Assembly (NCBI GenBank): GCA_020634435.1
Contig: JACKBS010000008.1
Location: 372,001 to 436,000, forward strand
From: Ardenticatenaceae bacterium
GTDB lineage: Bacteria > Chloroflexota > Anaerolineae > Promineifilales > Promineifilaceae
Reading direction: 5' to 3'
Length of the DNA stretch: 64,000 bases
The notes beneath the pieces were generated by a model. The model saw only the letters and a list, made by a program, of their open reading frames with translations. It searched no databases and was not told the DNA's origin. Shown here one piece after another: positions 34,162-43,320 of this stretch. Both the position numbers and the translations under genes were made by a program. Numbering within the stretch: position 1 is the first letter of the stretch; each line of letters begins with the position of its first letter.

Positions 34162-35118
34162 TTATTCCGGCAAATGTTGCTCAAAGAAAGCGGTGGCAAT
34201 GGCCGGATTGTTGATGATGTATTGGTAGCCATCGTAGCGGTCGGTGGCGTCTACCAGCAGGGGGCCGCTGGGATTGGGCGTGGCGGCGGCCATTTGCTGC
34301 ACATCTTCCGGGCTGCCCCACGGGTCGCCCACGCCCTGAATGTAGAGCACCGGAGTTTTGCCTGCCTGGGATGCGGCCGTTCCCAGGCGATACTCCTTAA
34401 ACGGCCGTCCCCCAGCCTGCCGATAAATAAGCTCCGTGAGCGGGATGACGGCTTTGCTGAGAGGCCCAACCAAATGCGTGCCAAAGCGGCTGGCAAAGTG
34501 AGCCGGTGACGTGGGCTGCACGGCAATTGCTGCCTGAAGCTGGTTGGTTTGCGGCAAGGTGTACAGCACCGTATTGGCCCCCGCCGAAAAACCAATGACG
34601 CCGATCCGGGTGGGAGCGACTTCGGGACGCCCGTTTAGATATGCCAGCGCCCCCAGCAAATCCTGTGATTCAGATTCGCCAAACTGCATTGGGGGGTGGT
34701 TGCCGCTTTCACCGTGATTGCGGCTGTCATACATGAGTAAGCCAAAGCCATCTTTATGTAAACTGTAAGCCAGCCGCAGTAGATCGACCGGGGAAGCGGC
34801 CGTCAGGTTGGCCAGGGCATCGGTGGCCGTCTCGCCCAGGCGGTTCCACCCCCAACCGTGAACCAGCACCAGCGTGGCCCCCTGGCGGGGTGAACCAGCC
34901 GGGGCAGGAATAAACCAGCCGCTCAGCCGCACGCCATCGGCGGCGGGGAAGGTGACGGATTCGTACGGCATCTCCAGGTCAGCAGGCGTGCCCCACAGCG
35001 GCTGGCGCAGTGGGCTGATGAGGCGTTTGGCAAAAACGGCCGCAATCGCGGCAATAAGTCCAGCAATAAATCCAAATAAAATAAATAGCCAGCGCAGCAC
35101 GCGGCGAAAAATGTCCAT
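34162..35118 (-). CDS. Membrane-anchored alpha/beta hydrolase
   Basis: The 318-residue protein has an N-terminal membrane segment (about 8-28, LRWLFILFGFIAGLIAAIAA), then an alpha/beta-hydrolase domain with VLVHGWGWNR near 86, the nucleophile elbow GFSAGAN near 176 and an acid in VGDPWG. The usual C-terminal catalytic His is not obvious: the segment is DATDRYDGYQYI, and the only later His is in EQHLPE at the very end. AAGGAG precedes the ATG. Substrate unknown; possibly inactive or using a shifted His. Confidence 0.75.
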   Translation of the reverse strand: MDIFRRVLRWLFILFGFIAGLIAAIAAVFAKRLISPLRQPLWGTPADLEMPYESVTFPAADGVRLSGWFIPAPAGSPRQGATLVLVHGWGWNRLGETATDALANLTAASPVDLLRLAYSLHKDGFGLLMYDSRNHGESGNHPPMQFGESESQDLLGALAYLNGRPEVAPTRIGVIGFSAGANTVLYTLPQTNQLQAAIAVQPTSPAHFASRFGTHLVGPLSKAVIPLTELIYRQAGGRPFKEYRLGTAASQAGKTPVLYIQGVGDPWGSPEDVQQMAAATPNPSGPLLVDATDRYDGYQYIINNPAIATAFFEQHLPE

Positions 35119-35246
35119 TTTCTAGCTCCTTAAACAGATCGCAAGTTTGTCATTCATCTTCTCCAGGGGGGGATTATACCTGATCGTTATTGCCTCTGTA
35201 AGTCATTGGCGATATCTTAGATCAAAATTCTTCTGGGCCGAAATTT

Positions 35247-36527
35247 ATGATCTCATCAACGATTGAACAGCAGTTGGAACTGGCACGAATGGCCGCTCAG
35301 GACGGCCGTTTTTGGGATGCCGTTGATATTTACACCGAAATTTTGTCTAGAACCGATCCGCAAACGAGTGACGCCACCGTCAAAAACACCCGGCTGACCA
35401 GCCTGAAAGATCGCGGTGACTTACTTAGCGAATTGGGCGAACAAGTCGCCGCATTGGCCGCCTACGAGCAGTATTATCTGGAAGCAGGCACCAGTCAGCA
35501 CGCCGTCGAGGCGCTGGTGTTGATTGGCAATCGCTCACGTGGGTTAGGGCAGTACGGCCGTTCCCTCACTGCCTGCCAGGAAGCCCTAGACCTCTCTATG
35601 GCCCTCAACTACACGCCAGGCCGGGCCAAAGCGCTGGCCGGACTCGGCGGCACGCAGTTGCTGCAAGGGGATGTTAATCTCGCCGCTAGCTATCTTAACC
35701 AGGCAAATGCCCTGTTTGAGCAGCTTCACGACAGCCACGGCCAGGCCCAATCCAACAACCAGATTGGTATTGCCTACGCCAGGACGGGTCACTTTCACAA
35801 AGCGATCCAGGCGTTTGAGAAGAGCTTACGGCTGGCTCGGGAATTGAATCGGCGCAGCGGATTGGTCTCTGTTTTGAATAACCTGGGCGAATGTTACCAA
35901 ATCCTCCACGCCACCGAGCAGGCGCTGGCGTGCCATCAAGAAGGGTTAGCCTTGGCCGAAGCCGGTAACTTCCGTCTGCTAGAGGCCGATTTGTGCCGCA
36001 ATTTGGGGCTAGACCTGGCGCAGCAACAAAAATGGGACGAAAGCCAGGTTTATTTGCAGCGAGCCTCCAACATTGCGCAGGAGATTCAGGCCCCGGAAAT
36101 TCATTTCCACACGCTGTATGCGTTAGCTCGTTTGGCGCTGGCCCGTGAAGACATGAGCGGTCAGGCGTATGCCCATACGCTGCTGGCGGCCGCCGAACCG
36201 GGTCAATCGCGCTGGCACCAGGCCAACGGTCTGTACGTGCTGGGCCGTTTTGAGCAGATGATGGGCAACAGCGCCACCGCCGAAGAGTTGTGGCAGCGAG
36301 CTATCTTTCTGGCGCACGAGACGGAAAACCGGGCCTTGCTGTGGCAGCTGCACGCCGCCCTGGCGACAATCGCCCGTCAGCCTAACCTGGCTGCGGTGCA
36401 CAATCGCATTGCCGCCGAAGTCATTCAGCAAATTGTGGAACCATTTACGGATCAAGCGCTAAAAGAGACGTTTTTAAGTTCCCCGGCGGTAACGGCCGTT
36501 CTCAACCAACTCCCCAACGAAAGATGA
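35247..36527 (+). CDS. TPR repeat protein
   Basis: The 426-residue soluble protein is built almost wholly of tetratricopeptide repeats. Examples are GRFWDAVDIYTEILSR near 21, QSNNQIGIAYARTGHFHKAI near 172 and LNNLGECYQILHATEQALAC near 210. There is no enzymatic or membrane segment. Such repeats bind other proteins; the partner is unknown. The spacing resembles the TPR halves of STAND regulators, but no NTPase domain is present. Confidence 0.85.
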   Translation: MISSTIEQQLELARMAAQDGRFWDAVDIYTEILSRTDPQTSDATVKNTRLTSLKDRGDLLSELGEQVAALAAYEQYYLEAGTSQHAVEALVLIGNRSRGLGQYGRSLTACQEALDLSMALNYTPGRAKALAGLGGTQLLQGDVNLAASYLNQANALFEQLHDSHGQAQSNNQIGIAYARTGHFHKAIQAFEKSLRLARELNRRSGLVSVLNNLGECYQILHATEQALACHQEGLALAEAGNFRLLEADLCRNLGLDLAQQQKWDESQVYLQRASNIAQEIQAPEIHFHTLYALARLALAREDMSGQAYAHTLLAAAEPGQSRWHQANGLYVLGRFEQMMGNSATAEELWQRAIFLAHETENRALLWQLHAALATIARQPNLAAVHNRIAAEVIQQIVEPFTDQALKETFLSSPAVTAVLNQLPNER

Positions 36528-36532
36528 ATTAG

Positions 36533-36586
36533 TAGCAAGTGGCAGGTTGCAGGTAAAGACACTCACTTGCAACCTGTCACTTGCTA
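36533..36586. terminator. Inverted repeat between convergent genes, GCAAGTGGCAGGTTGCA family
   Basis: TAGCAAGTGGCAGGTTGCA (36533-36551) and TGCAACCTGTCACTTGCTA (36568-36586) pair with one mismatch around a 16-base loop. Probably a bidirectional terminator made from repeat words. Confidence 0.7.
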
Positions 36587-36603
36587 CCTGCAACCCTCAA
36601 CCT

Positions 36604-37455
36604 TCACTCCCCAATTCCGGCAAACAAATTCTTCTCACGGTAGCCAGGCGGGACTGGCGGCTCGGCACGAATGAACGTGTCGCGGGCCAGGAGCATCTTT
36701 TGCACCGATTTGGGCAGCCAGCTAAATGCGCCGCCACCGCCCTGGCTGGCGTGGGCGGCACTGGCGGCCATCTTCACTTCCCAATAATTGCGATAGTCGA
36801 TGAAGGCATTCAACTGCCGCCGATCGACGCCGACACGGGTCATGTCGATGTCTTTGTTACGGCCGAATTTGGTGGGGTCTTGCCCGCGCAGCTTAAAGAT
36901 GAAAATAAGGAACTTGACCCAGGTGTTGGGGAAAGCGGTGAAATAGAGCCGTTCTGGTTGGTAAGGGGCGGGGCCAATTTCGGGGAACTTTTCCGGGTCA
37001 CCTGCCGCGTGGAAGGCGGGCACGGTGATCTTCCAGCACTGGATGTGGTCGGGGTGAAAATAACCGCCCGTCTCGTCGTGGGTGATAATCACCTGCGGCC
37101 GTATTTCGCGAATGAGCCTGACCACCCGGCCGATCGCTTCCTGCGTGTCTGCCTGAACAAAGGCGTCTGGGTGATTGTTGGCCGGATCGCCGATGTAACC
37201 AGAATCCCGGTAGCCTAAATTGTGCAGTGTGGCTCCCAGGTGAGAAACGGCCGTTTCCAACTCTTTCTCCCGCACTTCGGCCAGCTTTTCTCGTGAATCT
37301 TCATAACCTTCAGCCACCGAGCCTGCCGCCCCGTCTGTAGCGATGGCAATATGCACATCCACACCCTCGGCGGCGTACCGGGCAAATGTGCCGCCAGGGC
37401 CAAAAGACTCATCGTCGGGATGAGCCAAAACTGCAAGTAAGGTTCGTTTTTCCAT
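36604..37455 (-). CDS. PIG-L/LmbE-family deacetylase
   Basis: The 283-residue zinc deacetylase-like protein has the family motif AHPDDESFGPGG at 11-22 and the second metal motif HPDH near 137-140. It is similar in layout to MshB/Mca-type N-acetylglucosaminyl deacetylases; relatives remove acetyl groups from GlcNAc-containing small molecules or conjugates. The long C-terminal part includes KMAASAAHASQ, seen in this clade. No thiol-cofactor genes adjoin it, so the substrate is open. No clear ribosome-binding site; an AAGTGAAAAG repeat abuts the start. Confidence 0.85.
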   Translation of the reverse strand: MEKRTLLAVLAHPDDESFGPGGTFARYAAEGVDVHIAIATDGAAGSVAEGYEDSREKLAEVREKELETAVSHLGATLHNLGYRDSGYIGDPANNHPDAFVQADTQEAIGRVVRLIREIRPQVIITHDETGGYFHPDHIQCWKITVPAFHAAGDPEKFPEIGPAPYQPERLYFTAFPNTWVKFLIFIFKLRGQDPTKFGRNKDIDMTRVGVDRRQLNAFIDYRNYWEVKMAASAAHASQGGGGAFSWLPKSVQKMLLARDTFIRAEPPVPPGYREKNLFAGIGE

Positions 37456-37530
37456 AGTTTGAGTGAAAAGTGAGAAGTAATAAGTGAAAAGTTTTCCTAC
37501 TTTTCACTTTTCACTTATCACTATTTACTT
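37456..37530. repeat. Intergenic inverted repeat, AAGTGAAAAG family
   Basis: AGTGAAAAGTGAGAAGTAAT is followed by the inverse words ACTTTTCACTTTTCACTTAT, filling the whole gap between the alpha/beta hydrolase stop and the deacetylase start. Confidence 0.8.
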
Positions 37531-38286
37531 CTATTCCGTGTGAAATGTCTGCATCATCGGCAGCAAGGGCACCGTGCGTACGGTTTGCAGCGGATGGCGC
37601 GTGTTGGGTAGCACCAGCAGTTCGCCTTGGGGCAAGGCCCGGCTGAGGCGGAATGCTTCGGGCAGCAGCACCAATTCGTCTCGGTCGCCTACACTCACCA
37701 GCACCGGCAGCTGCAAGTTTCTCAGCTGACGCTCGGAGATGCCGTCGGCGGCCAGGCTGGCGGTAAGTTCAGACGCTTGCCGCACCAGGGTACGCCACTG
37801 CCGCCCGCCGTGATCTTTGACCAGCTGATCGGCGTAGGTGGGCACCTTTTGGGCCATGATGTCGGGGTCGAGCTGCTGCTGCATTTTGGCCACCGCATCG
37901 GGGGTCCAGTAAAACTTGGTGGCGTGCATGAGCAGGGTGGCCACGCGGCGGGGCTGGCTGAGAGCCAGCATCAGGCCCAGATAACCGCCCAAGCTGTATC
38001 CGGCAACATGCAGCCGATCGATTTTCAGATGATCCAGCAGGCCGGACAAATCTTCAGCCATTTGGGTGACGTTGAGGGTGGGGGCGTTATTTTGCGAACG
38101 GCCGTGTCCGCGCAAATCTACCAAAAGCAGTCGGTACTGTTCAGAGAGCGGTTTGAGAAACGGCCGCCACTGGCTGCTGATGGCCCCCAAAAGGCCAGGC
38201 AGCAGCAGTAAATAAGGCTTACTTTCGCTACCGCCATATTGTTCAAAATTAATATCGGAGCCATCGGGAGCTGTCCAGGTTGTCAT
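37531..38286 (-). CDS. Alpha/beta hydrolase
   Basis: The 251-residue protein has LLLLPGLLGA near 26, DLRGHGRS near 57, the nucleophile motif GYSLGG near 95, an acid in VGDRDE near 198 and the His in NTRHPLQ near 229: a complete catalytic triad of the MhpC/BioH-like group. It probably hydrolyses an ester or C-C bond. AGGAGG precedes the ATG. No clustered pathway reveals the substrate. Confidence 0.85.
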   Translation of the reverse strand: MTTWTAPDGSDINFEQYGGSESKPYLLLLPGLLGAISSQWRPFLKPLSEQYRLLLVDLRGHGRSQNNAPTLNVTQMAEDLSGLLDHLKIDRLHVAGYSLGGYLGLMLALSQPRRVATLLMHATKFYWTPDAVAKMQQQLDPDIMAQKVPTYADQLVKDHGGRQWRTLVRQASELTASLAADGISERQLRNLQLPVLVSVGDRDELVLLPEAFRLSRALPQGELLVLPNTRHPLQTVRTVPLLPMMQTFHTE

Positions 38287-38307
38287 GTTACGATTCCTCC
38301 TGCAAGG

Positions 38308-38350
38308 ACCCTCACCCCAGCCCTCTCCCTGAGAGGGCTGGGGTGAGGGT
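38308..38350. repeat. Perfect 20-bp hairpin, CCCTCACCCCAGCCC family
   Basis: ACCCTCACCCCAGCCCTCTC (38308-38327) and its exact inverse (38331-38350) with a CCT loop, then ATATTTTTTA. It lies between acpS and the hydrolase gene, next to the latter's ribosome-binding site, and may also act as a terminator or attenuator. Confidence 0.85.
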
Positions 38351-38357
38351 ATATTTT

Positions 38358-38723
38358 TTAACTGCCCATCGCCACGACAAAACCAATGGCGTGGGTTTCG
38401 GTATGGGACAGGCTGATGTCCCAGGTGGCCCAGCCTTTGCTGGTGGCCAGTTCGCTGGCTTCGTTATGCAGCACCAGCTGGGGCTTGCCCCGTCCATCAC
38501 ACACAACTTCTACATCGGTCCAGCCGATGTCGCCAATGCCCGTGCCGAGCGCTTTGCTCACGGCCTCTTTAATGGCAAAACGACCGGCCAAGCTGGGCAT
38601 ACGGCCGTTGCAATACGCAATCTCCTGCTCGGTAAAAATACGGCGCAAAAACCGATCGCCATGGCGCTGAATGCCTCGTTCAACACGGGCTATTTCAATC
38701 ATATCTACGCCAACGGCTAACAT
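38358..38723 (-). CDS. acpS: Holo-[acyl-carrier-protein] synthase
   Basis: Transfers phosphopantetheine from CoA to acyl carrier protein. The 121-residue protein has GVDMIEIARVER at 5-16 with the metal-binding Asp and RFAIKEAVSKALGTG near 48-62 with the catalytic Glu, and ends in the ISLSHTETHAIGFVVA strand. Length and motifs match the bacterial AcpS family. Confidence 0.95.
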   Translation of the reverse strand: MLAVGVDMIEIARVERGIQRHGDRFLRRIFTEQEIAYCNGRMPSLAGRFAIKEAVSKALGTGIGDIGWTDVEVVCDGRGKPQLVLHNEASELATSKGWATWDISLSHTETHAIGFVVAMGS

Positions 38724-38734
38724 CGTTCACCCAA

Positions 38735-38806
38735 TTTCCTTACATGGAATTGGGTAATTAAGTAATCAAGTAATTGGTGTAATTACTCAATTACTCAATT
38801 ACCCAT
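38735..38806. repeat. Intergenic inverted repeat, AATTACCC/GGGTAATT family
   Basis: TGGAATTGGGTAATTAAGTA, then AATTACTCAATTACTCAATT and ACCCATTTAC, between acpS and the M16 gene. Confidence 0.8.
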
Positions 38807-40084
38807 TTACTCCATTTTTGGTCCAGCAACGGCGATGCCTAAGTTTTCTGTGCTGAGATATTTCTGCGCGGCGGCTTGCACCCGTTCTGGCGTGATGGCC
38901 CGCACCAGGTCAGGATACTCCAGCAGATAATCCAGCCCCCAATCGTACAGCTCCATATCGGCGATGACGCTGGCAATGCCGCCGTTGGTTTCTAGCCCGA
39001 CGGGTAGGGAACCGATGCGGTACGCCTGGCTGTCGGCCAGTTCGGCGGCCGGCACAGGTTCGTTTTGGATGCGGGTAATTTCGTCCAAAATGCTGTTGGT
39101 GGCTTGCAAAACCTTATCGGGGCTGACGCCTGCGGCGGCTGACCACGCGCCTGGCCCCAGGCCGCCCTGCAAGCTGCTGTAGGCATAGTAAGCCAGGCCC
39201 TGTGCCTCGCGCACGTTTTTGCCGATGCGCCCCATCATGCCAAAGACGCCCAGCACGGTGTTCATGAGGCTGGCGTCCAGGTAATCAGGCGCGCTGCGCG
39301 ATGGGCCGGGTCGGCCGAGTGCAATGTCGCTCTGGTATTTGTCGGGCATGATGTGGTGTTGGTGCAAACGGCCGTCTGGCATTGCCAACGGGGGCAGAGT
39401 GGGCATGGGCTGTTGGTTTGGTCTTTGCCAATCGCCCAGCACCTGGTTCACTTTATCCACCGCCTGCGCCGGTGTCAACGCACCGACCAGGCAAATGACC
39501 ATGCCTTGCGGCCCGTAGAAATCGGTGTGAAAGCGCTGCACGTCGGCTGTGGTGAGGGTGGGCACTGTTTGCAAGGAGCCGCTTTGGGAACGGCCGTACG
39601 GATGGTTCGGGTAAATCAGCTTGCGAAACGCCTCGCTAGCCATCTGCTGCGTATCGTTGGCCCGCATTTGCAGGCCAGTGATGATTTGCCCCTTGAGCTG
39701 GTTTAGCAGGGGATCGGGGAAGACGGGCTGGCGCACGACACTGGCCAGCAGGTTCAGCACCAGGTCGGCGTCTTCAGCCAGGGATTGGGCGGAGAACGAG
39801 GTGAGGTGGTAGCCGCTGCTAAAGCCTAGCTCCGCGCCAACCGCTTCCAGCCTCTCGTAGATGTCATCGAAGCTGTATTGCTGGCTGCCGCGCATGAGGG
39901 AAACGGCCGTAAAGTTGGCCAATCCGCTCTGTTCTGGCGACTCCGCCAGTGCCCCCGCCCGCAAATACCCCTCAATCACCACCGATTGGGAGCCAGGACG
40001 TTCATACACCAGCACCGTAATGCCGTTGGGCAGCATTTCTCGGTGAATGGTGGCACTGCTGGGATAATTATGAGAATCAGTCAT
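38807..40084 (-). CDS. M16-family peptidase homologue lacking the zinc motif
   Basis: The 425-residue protein has the two-domain M16 fold: an N-terminal LPNGITVLVYERPGSQSVV strand and a C-terminal repeat (AYRIGSLPVGLETNGGIASV). Where active enzymes have HxxEH this protein reads GLANFTAVSLMRGS, so it cannot bind zinc in the usual way. Such inactive partners pair with active M16B subunits. The likely partner is the gene at 43317-44603, whose motif is intact, although three genes lie between them. Confidence 0.85.
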   Translation of the reverse strand: MTDSHNYPSSATIHREMLPNGITVLVYERPGSQSVVIEGYLRAGALAESPEQSGLANFTAVSLMRGSQQYSFDDIYERLEAVGAELGFSSGYHLTSFSAQSLAEDADLVLNLLASVVRQPVFPDPLLNQLKGQIITGLQMRANDTQQMASEAFRKLIYPNHPYGRSQSGSLQTVPTLTTADVQRFHTDFYGPQGMVICLVGALTPAQAVDKVNQVLGDWQRPNQQPMPTLPPLAMPDGRLHQHHIMPDKYQSDIALGRPGPSRSAPDYLDASLMNTVLGVFGMMGRIGKNVREAQGLAYYAYSSLQGGLGPGAWSAAAGVSPDKVLQATNSILDEITRIQNEPVPAAELADSQAYRIGSLPVGLETNGGIASVIADMELYDWGLDYLLEYPDLVRAITPERVQAAAQKYLSTENLGIAVAGPKME

Positions 40085-40104
40085 AGTTGTTAGTTTGTCA
40101 CTGT

Positions 40105-40150
40105 TTTTTGCGCGATCTTCTTTCTACTTTTCACTTTTTACTTTTCACTC
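40105..40150. repeat. Intergenic repeat, AAGTGAAAAG family (one arm)
   Basis: TTCTACTTTTCACTTTTTAC and TTTTCACT words between the methyltransferase stop and the M16 start; no matching inverse arm is present. Confidence 0.6.
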
Positions 40151-40169
40151 GCGCATTGGATGATAGCAT

Positions 40170-40865
40170 TCAGACAGTTCCCCACCAAATGCCAGTGCAT
40201 TCCGGCAGGATAGTGATTTGTTCGGCTAAAATGCGGTCGGCCAGCTCATCGCCGAAGAAAAAGCGGGTGAGATATGCCGCCTCTTCTGGGGACTGGAATT
40301 TGTAGTCGGTACGAATCCAGGCGTGATTGAGCTGGTAGGTTTGCGTCCACCAGTTGTACAGCTCGGCCAGGTAGTCGGTTGGCGGGGTGGGTTCCGCAAA
40401 TCCGGTGCCCAACGTTTCTAACAAAATAAAGGTGCCGCCCAGTTTGAGAATGCGCTGCATTTCGGCAATCATTTGCCCCACTTCGTGTCGCCAGGTGTCG
40501 GGGAACCAGCCGCAGGCGTGGGCAAAGCTCCAGCCTTCGATAGCGATGTCGGCGCTGTGGTCGGGCAGGGGCAGGTGGGCATTGTCGGCGTGGTGCAGCT
40601 GCCAGTTTTGCCAGCCGCCTGCCTTCAGCTTGCGCTCGGCCACGCTGAGCATGTGGGCGGAGCCATCGCAGGCGTCGATGCGGGCAGCCAAGGGGGCCAA
40701 CATGCAGGTGAGCCGTCCGGTGCCTGCGCCAAATTCGACGATGTGCTGTTGGTGAAACGGCCGTATCCGCTCCAGCGCAGGTAGCAAATTCCCCTGATAA
40801 TCTTCGGGGATAATCATTGCCTCGTATGCTTCGGCTTTGGTAGCGTAGATCGTTTTGAAGTCCAT
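40170..40865 (-). CDS. Class I SAM-dependent methyltransferase
   Basis: The 231-residue Rossmann methyltransferase has motif I VEFGAGTGRLT near 42-52, an acidic end of strand 2 (DACDGSAHML near 63), HADNAHLPLPD near 91 and the motif IV region IAIEGWSFAH. It resembles small-molecule or quinone-type methyltransferases; the acceptor is unknown. It lies in a minus-strand run with the ClC channel and M16 genes. Confidence 0.85.
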   Translation of the reverse strand: MDFKTIYATKAEAYEAMIIPEDYQGNLLPALERIRPFHQQHIVEFGAGTGRLTCMLAPLAARIDACDGSAHMLSVAERKLKAGGWQNWQLHHADNAHLPLPDHSADIAIEGWSFAHACGWFPDTWRHEVGQMIAEMQRILKLGGTFILLETLGTGFAEPTPPTDYLAELYNWWTQTYQLNHAWIRTDYKFQSPEEAAYLTRFFFGDELADRILAEQITILPECTGIWWGTV

Positions 40866-40913
40866 AATTTTTTAGGGGAGACTGGGAAATTGGGCAATTA
40901 CTTAGTTACTCAA
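40866..40913. repeat. Intergenic repeat, AATTACTC family
   Basis: GGGAAATTGGGCAATTACTT followed by ACTCAATTACTCA, filling the gap between the methyltransferase start and the ClC stop. Confidence 0.65.
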
Positions 40914-42707
40914 TTACTCAGTCATCTGCTCCTGACTCTCCTTCTTCGCATATTCAACTTCCAAAAAAGATTCGAGTTCGGACAACTTTTCATCGCGGCC
41001 CAGCACAACCAGGGTGTCGCCCTCTTCCAAAACGGTTGAGGAGGCCGTACCCAGGCGCATGCGCGGACGGCCGTCATCGCTGCGGCATTCCACCAGGCCA
41101 ATCACGTTCAGGTCAAAGTGGCGGCGAAAATCAATGTCGATCAGTGTTTGGGTGGCCCAGCTGGCGGGGATAGAAACACGGCGCACGCTGACGCCGGGCA
41201 GAATCTGACGGCTCTCGTAGGTTTCGCGCTGCGTGCGGTAAATGGTCTGCTCATGGGCCAAAATTGTGCCGATGACCATCATAAACAGAGCTGGCACCAT
41301 GTAAACCGAGCCAAATGCTTCGACGGCAAACAAAATGGCCGCCAGAGGCACATTGGCAATTGAAACCAGGCTGGCCACCATGGCCGGAACGATGAGCATC
41401 ATCGGCTCGTAGCCAAACACTCTGGCCAGCACGGAAGCAACCATTGTGCCAAAAAAGAGCGTGGGCACCAGCAGCCCGGCAGAACCACCAGAGGTGATGG
41501 TGGCCAGTGTAGCAATCATCTTGGCAACCAGGGCAATGAGGGCAATGGAGATGGTGAGGTCTCCGGCAAACGCCAGGTCTACCACCGTTTCGCCCGGGCC
41601 TAGCACCAATTCAAGTCCATCCTCGGCCAGTCCAAAATAGCGCACGATGTAATGCACGGCAATGGCTACCAGCCCGGTGACCAGTGCGCCCAGCAGATGC
41701 CGCCGCCAAATGTTGGGCTGGCTCTCGTGGAAGCCGTGCTCAAAGCTAATGCGCAGCCGCCGAAAATATTGACTCACCAGGGAGACACAAACGCCCAGCA
41801 GCAGCAACACAGAGTAGTAGTGCAGGGTGGACGGCGGCACGTACAAAAATTCGGTTTCAAACGGCACGGGGTGGCCTTCGGTAACCAGATCGGTGAGGAA
41901 AAAGGCGACCAGAGCTGAAATGAGGGCATAAACCAGCTTTTCGATCACCGGGCGATAGCGGTACATCACCTCAGAGGCAAAGAAGGCGGCGGCAAAGGGT
42001 GTGCCTAAAAGAACGGAAACGGCCGCTGCGATGCCGCTTAGTTGGGCTGTCTGCAAATGGTCGGTTTTGTCCGCGTACCACCAATTCCAAAAACGGCCGA
42101 TCAGCAAAGGATGACGCTCACTGTCCTGGGTGAGAGGGCGAGGTTTGAACAATCCGGCAGCGATGCTTTCGCCAATTAGCGTGACGCTGCCTTCCAGACC
42201 TCCACTACCACCAGTGCCAAGGGTCGCTAGCGTCGCTAAAAATTTACGGATGGCTAGCGAGAAGGTAGGCAATTGCCAGCGTGCTTCCACTCCCTCTTGG
42301 CCAGTAAGGGCGCGCTCGAAGGAAGGTTCAGAGGTGTAATAGAGAGAGATGGCCCGCTCCAGACCGTCGCCTTCCACGTCGTTTAGCTCGTGGATGTGCT
42401 GTTTTTTGTCGCGAAAGTAAAGAATGGAGGGGTTGATTCGCGACAGCCAGGTCACGATGAGCGCGCCACCCAACAGGGGGATAAAAATTATCCAGGGTGA
42501 TGGGCCGGTTTCGGCAAAATTTAGGATGGTGTGGAGCAGCCAATGAATGACCGTTTTGAGGCAAAAAACAACGGCCCAAACAACCACGCCAATAATGACG
42601 GACTGTACGGCAAGCCGCTGCTCTTCTTCATCAAAATATTTGGGGAGATTACGAACGATGTTTAAATGTTTTACCGTGTCCAGAAGGGCACTGCCAATGG
42701 CTTTCAT
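40914..42707 (-). CDS. ClC-family chloride channel/antiporter with C-terminal TrkA-C-like domain
   Basis: The 597-residue membrane protein has about ten hydrophobic segments between residues 35 and 470. ClC selectivity motifs are visible as TGGSGGLEGSVTLIGE near 160 (the GKEGP-type loop is altered to GGLEGS) and GGSAGLLVPTLFFG near 412. A soluble C-terminal domain (VSVRRVSIPASWATQTLIDI, then EEGDTLVVLGRDEKL) is TrkA-C/RCK-like and probably senses a ligand. It moves chloride or fluoride across the inner membrane; the transport mode cannot be told. Confidence 0.88.
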   Translation of the reverse strand: MKAIGSALLDTVKHLNIVRNLPKYFDEEEQRLAVQSVIIGVVVWAVVFCLKTVIHWLLHTILNFAETGPSPWIIFIPLLGGALIVTWLSRINPSILYFRDKKQHIHELNDVEGDGLERAISLYYTSEPSFERALTGQEGVEARWQLPTFSLAIRKFLATLATLGTGGSGGLEGSVTLIGESIAAGLFKPRPLTQDSERHPLLIGRFWNWWYADKTDHLQTAQLSGIAAAVSVLLGTPFAAAFFASEVMYRYRPVIEKLVYALISALVAFFLTDLVTEGHPVPFETEFLYVPPSTLHYYSVLLLLGVCVSLVSQYFRRLRISFEHGFHESQPNIWRRHLLGALVTGLVAIAVHYIVRYFGLAEDGLELVLGPGETVVDLAFAGDLTISIALIALVAKMIATLATITSGGSAGLLVPTLFFGTMVASVLARVFGYEPMMLIVPAMVASLVSIANVPLAAILFAVEAFGSVYMVPALFMMVIGTILAHEQTIYRTQRETYESRQILPGVSVRRVSIPASWATQTLIDIDFRRHFDLNVIGLVECRSDDGRPRMRLGTASSTVLEEGDTLVVLGRDEKLSELESFLEVEYAKKESQEQMTE

Positions 42708-42792
42708 AACGTTTTTGCTTGGTTAATTTTCTAGAGCTGCAACCAGGTCATTGGCTTATGAGATTACAATGGCTTGATTACCTGCTTACTGT

Positions 42793-43320
42793 TTACGGTT
42801 CCAGGTATGACACTTCAAAATTTGGGCCAGAAACGGCCGTTAAATCCACTACCACTTCCTTACCACCAAAGCCGTCTACCAGATCATGTGCGCGTACGGT
42901 AACAAAGGTAACGGCCGTAGGGATGGGAAGATTGCTTTGACTGCGCGTGAAAGGCTGTTCAGTTTCGTGGGGATGGGTGAGTAGCCGGGTAAAAGTATCT
43001 TCCGGGTTGACTACGGCTACGGTACCATCCGGCAACACAATATCCCAACCGTCGGCATAATTTTCCCAGCCAGTGTTTGGGTGGGCCACTTCTACCGAAA
43101 AAGTCCAGAGGCCAACGGCCGTTTCTCTGGCCGACACAAACAGTACATCGGCGTTGGCCACAGCAGTTTCAGTGGTTGCGGGCTGTGAGGTGGGAACGGC
43201 CGTATCTGGGGCGACTTGCTCCGATTCGGCCGTTTGGCTGGGGCGATTTGTTTCTTGCATCGTGCAGCTCATTAACAGTAATCCCAACAGTCCAACCCTG
43301 ACGAAAAGCAGTTTGGTCAC
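42793..43320 (-). CDS. Small lipoprotein of unknown function
   Basis: The 175-residue protein has a signal peptide MTKLLFVRVGLLGLLLMSC with the lipobox Cys at 19. A Thr/Ala/Pro-rich linker follows, then a beta-rich domain (LWTFSVEVAHPNTGWENYAD, VTFVTVRAHDLVDGFGGKEV). The GTG start overlaps the stop of the upstream M16 gene (GTGA), so the two are translationally coupled. Five ACGGCCGT copies lie within 530 bases. The beta domain is not assigned to a family. Confidence 0.72.
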   Translation of the reverse strand: MTKLLFVRVGLLGLLLMSCTMQETNRPSQTAESEQVAPDTAVPTSQPATTETAVANADVLFVSARETAVGLWTFSVEVAHPNTGWENYADGWDIVLPDGTVAVVNPEDTFTRLLTHPHETEQPFTRSQSNLPIPTAVTFVTVRAHDLVDGFGGKEVVVDLTAVSGPNFEVSYLEP

